DNA of 64,000 nucleotides from Tubulanus polymorphus (Eukaryota > Nemertea > Palaeonemertea > Tubulaniformes > Tubulanidae), in the NCBI RefSeq assembly GCF_964204645.1, contig NC_134030.1, positions 3,885,855-3,949,854 of the forward strand, in the 5' to 3' direction. The translations under genes and the position numbers were made by a program. Position 1 is the first letter of the stretch; every line of letters starts with the position of its first letter. The notes below the pieces were generated by a model. It was not told the origin of the DNA, ran no database searches, and was given only the letters and a program-made list of their open reading frames with translations. Positions 63,149 to 64,000 of this stretch are shown here, in pieces.

Positions 63149-63897
63149 ATTTGGATGTTTTAACAGCAATACAGAAAAACAAGTCTGAAGCAGCCCGCGA
63201 AGCTCGTAACATCTTTGGAGCTTTCGTTAACAGGTGCGTTGACTCCCTTCGCGAGCCTGAGGAGCAAGCTCCTCCATTAGTTATTGTGCCACCTTTTGAG
63301 CTTGCTCTTCCGCAGGAGGCGGACCCTGCTCCTGTACATCTGGAGCAGGAGGACGCCCCTGCCGTGGGGACCCCGACAGAGGCCCCACCGCTTCAGACGC
63401 CCGCACTGCGTCGGTCGCCCCGTAGAAATAAAAATCCAGATATCAATTATGCAATAGGTTCGGGGCGTCCCAAAACAAAAAAGGGCAAACGTGCGGCTCG
63501 TCCTCCTCCACCGAGACAACCAAATTTTGAGGAGGAGAGCAGTGATGAGGAGGAATTCGCCACTCCTGGAGCGACATCACCACCAGGGCCCGCAACACCA
63601 CCACCACCACCACCATCAACTGGACCAGCATCAACGATACCACGAATTAGACGAAACAAAAGAAGAATAGAAGAAGAAAATGAAAATAATGAAACACCTA
63701 ATATTACACCCGCCCAGGCGTCAACATCGGGCGCTCCAGTGGGGGCGCCACCCTCCCCCGCTGTTGAGCTTATCGCGCGCGGCCCTGGTTGGTCTAAAAA
63801 CATTGATTACCACGATCCCATCAAAATGCTCCGCGATGTTGAAGGGGCCTTTAAAGGAAAATTTCAAATGGTTAAACGTCGGCGAACATCAAAGTAA
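63149..63897 (+). CDS. Orphan proline-rich nuclear-type protein, terminal coding exon (copy 2)
   Basis: Counterpart of 32173-32921, also 749 nt and intact. Against copy 1 there are two amino-acid substitutions (Arg to Lys at residue 43, Ile to Lys at residue 128), five synonymous changes, one added Glu codon in the acidic cluster and one fewer Pro in the polyproline run. All indels are triplets, whereas the flanking intron and UTR-side sequence carries single-base and other frame-breaking indels. This pattern supports translation and constraint on both copies. The intron before it is 2.94 kb shorter because of the deletion at 62711. Confidence 0.85.
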
Positions 63898-64000
63898 ATC
63901 AGCCCCTTCACTCGCCATCACCCGGGCAACAACATCAGCCCACGCACGTCTGCAGATCGGCACTTCTTGAAACTCAGTTTTCCCTTCCTCCTTCGTCGAT

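Larger units (their letters stand above)
34188..64000. repeat. 34-kb tandem segmental duplication, copy 2 (incomplete)
   Basis: Direct head-to-tail repeat of copy 1. It ends at the window edge inside the 3' region of the gene, matching about 33020 of copy 1. Differences from copy 1: 62-bp array about 11 units instead of 17, an inverted 202-bp block at 40938-41138, a shorter 97-bp array, a longer 153-bp array, loss of about 120 bp matching 14495-14615, loss of about 180 bp matching 28251-28433, and loss of 2.94 kb matching 28786-31722. Confidence 0.97.

Overview
The window looks like nuclear DNA of an invertebrate animal. It is AT-rich, gene-poor and dense in satellites. It shows spliceosomal introns, a TATA/Inr/CRE promoter, a tRNA-derived SINE, a SINE-like element of a type common in marine invertebrates, foldback MITEs and a Penelope-like (PLE) retroelement remnant. 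A lophotrochozoan or another marine invertebrate is my best guess, but the sequence does not name the phylum. Nothing prokaryotic is present.

The dominant fact is a large direct tandem duplication. Bases 1-34187 are repeated from 34188 to the end of the window at roughly 97-98% identity by eye. The second copy is cut off by the window end at a point matching about 33020 in copy 1. The duplication phase is arbitrary, so more copies may lie on either side. The copies differ in satellite copy number, a 202-bp micro-inversion, a 2.94-kb deletion in copy 2 and several smaller indels.

Layout of one unit (copy 1 coordinates): (i) 1-3180, AT-rich, with a TATA promoter candidate at 2072; (ii) 3181-14300, a chain of unrelated tandem-repeat families (62, ~82, ~97, ~62, 153 and ~160 bp units), most with a short perfect or near-perfect inverted repeat in each unit; (iii) 15264-17480, a repeated series of exon-like blocks separated by 78-87 bp intron-like blocks with matching donor and acceptor motifs, ending in a 28-bp minisatellite and a poly(A) signal, without an open frame through it, so a candidate spliced non-coding RNA; (iv) 18446-21400, B-box-like TTCGAA motifs and a SINE; (v) 21444-33120, the one convincing protein gene, with CCAAT/CRE/TATA/Inr, an 18-nt first exon, a coding exon at 22266-22365, a ~9.8-kb intron carrying MITEs, SINE and PLE debris, and a terminal exon at 32173-32921; (vi) 33350-33720, a 74-bp satellite.

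The gene predicts a 282-residue nuclear-looking, proline-rich, basic/acidic low-complexity protein of no family I recognise. Between copies its exons differ mostly by synonymous changes and in-frame triplet indels, while the flanks carry frame-breaking indels. This supports two intact, recently duplicated genes. Most other ORFs in the window are by-products of tandem repeats whose unit length is close to a multiple of three.
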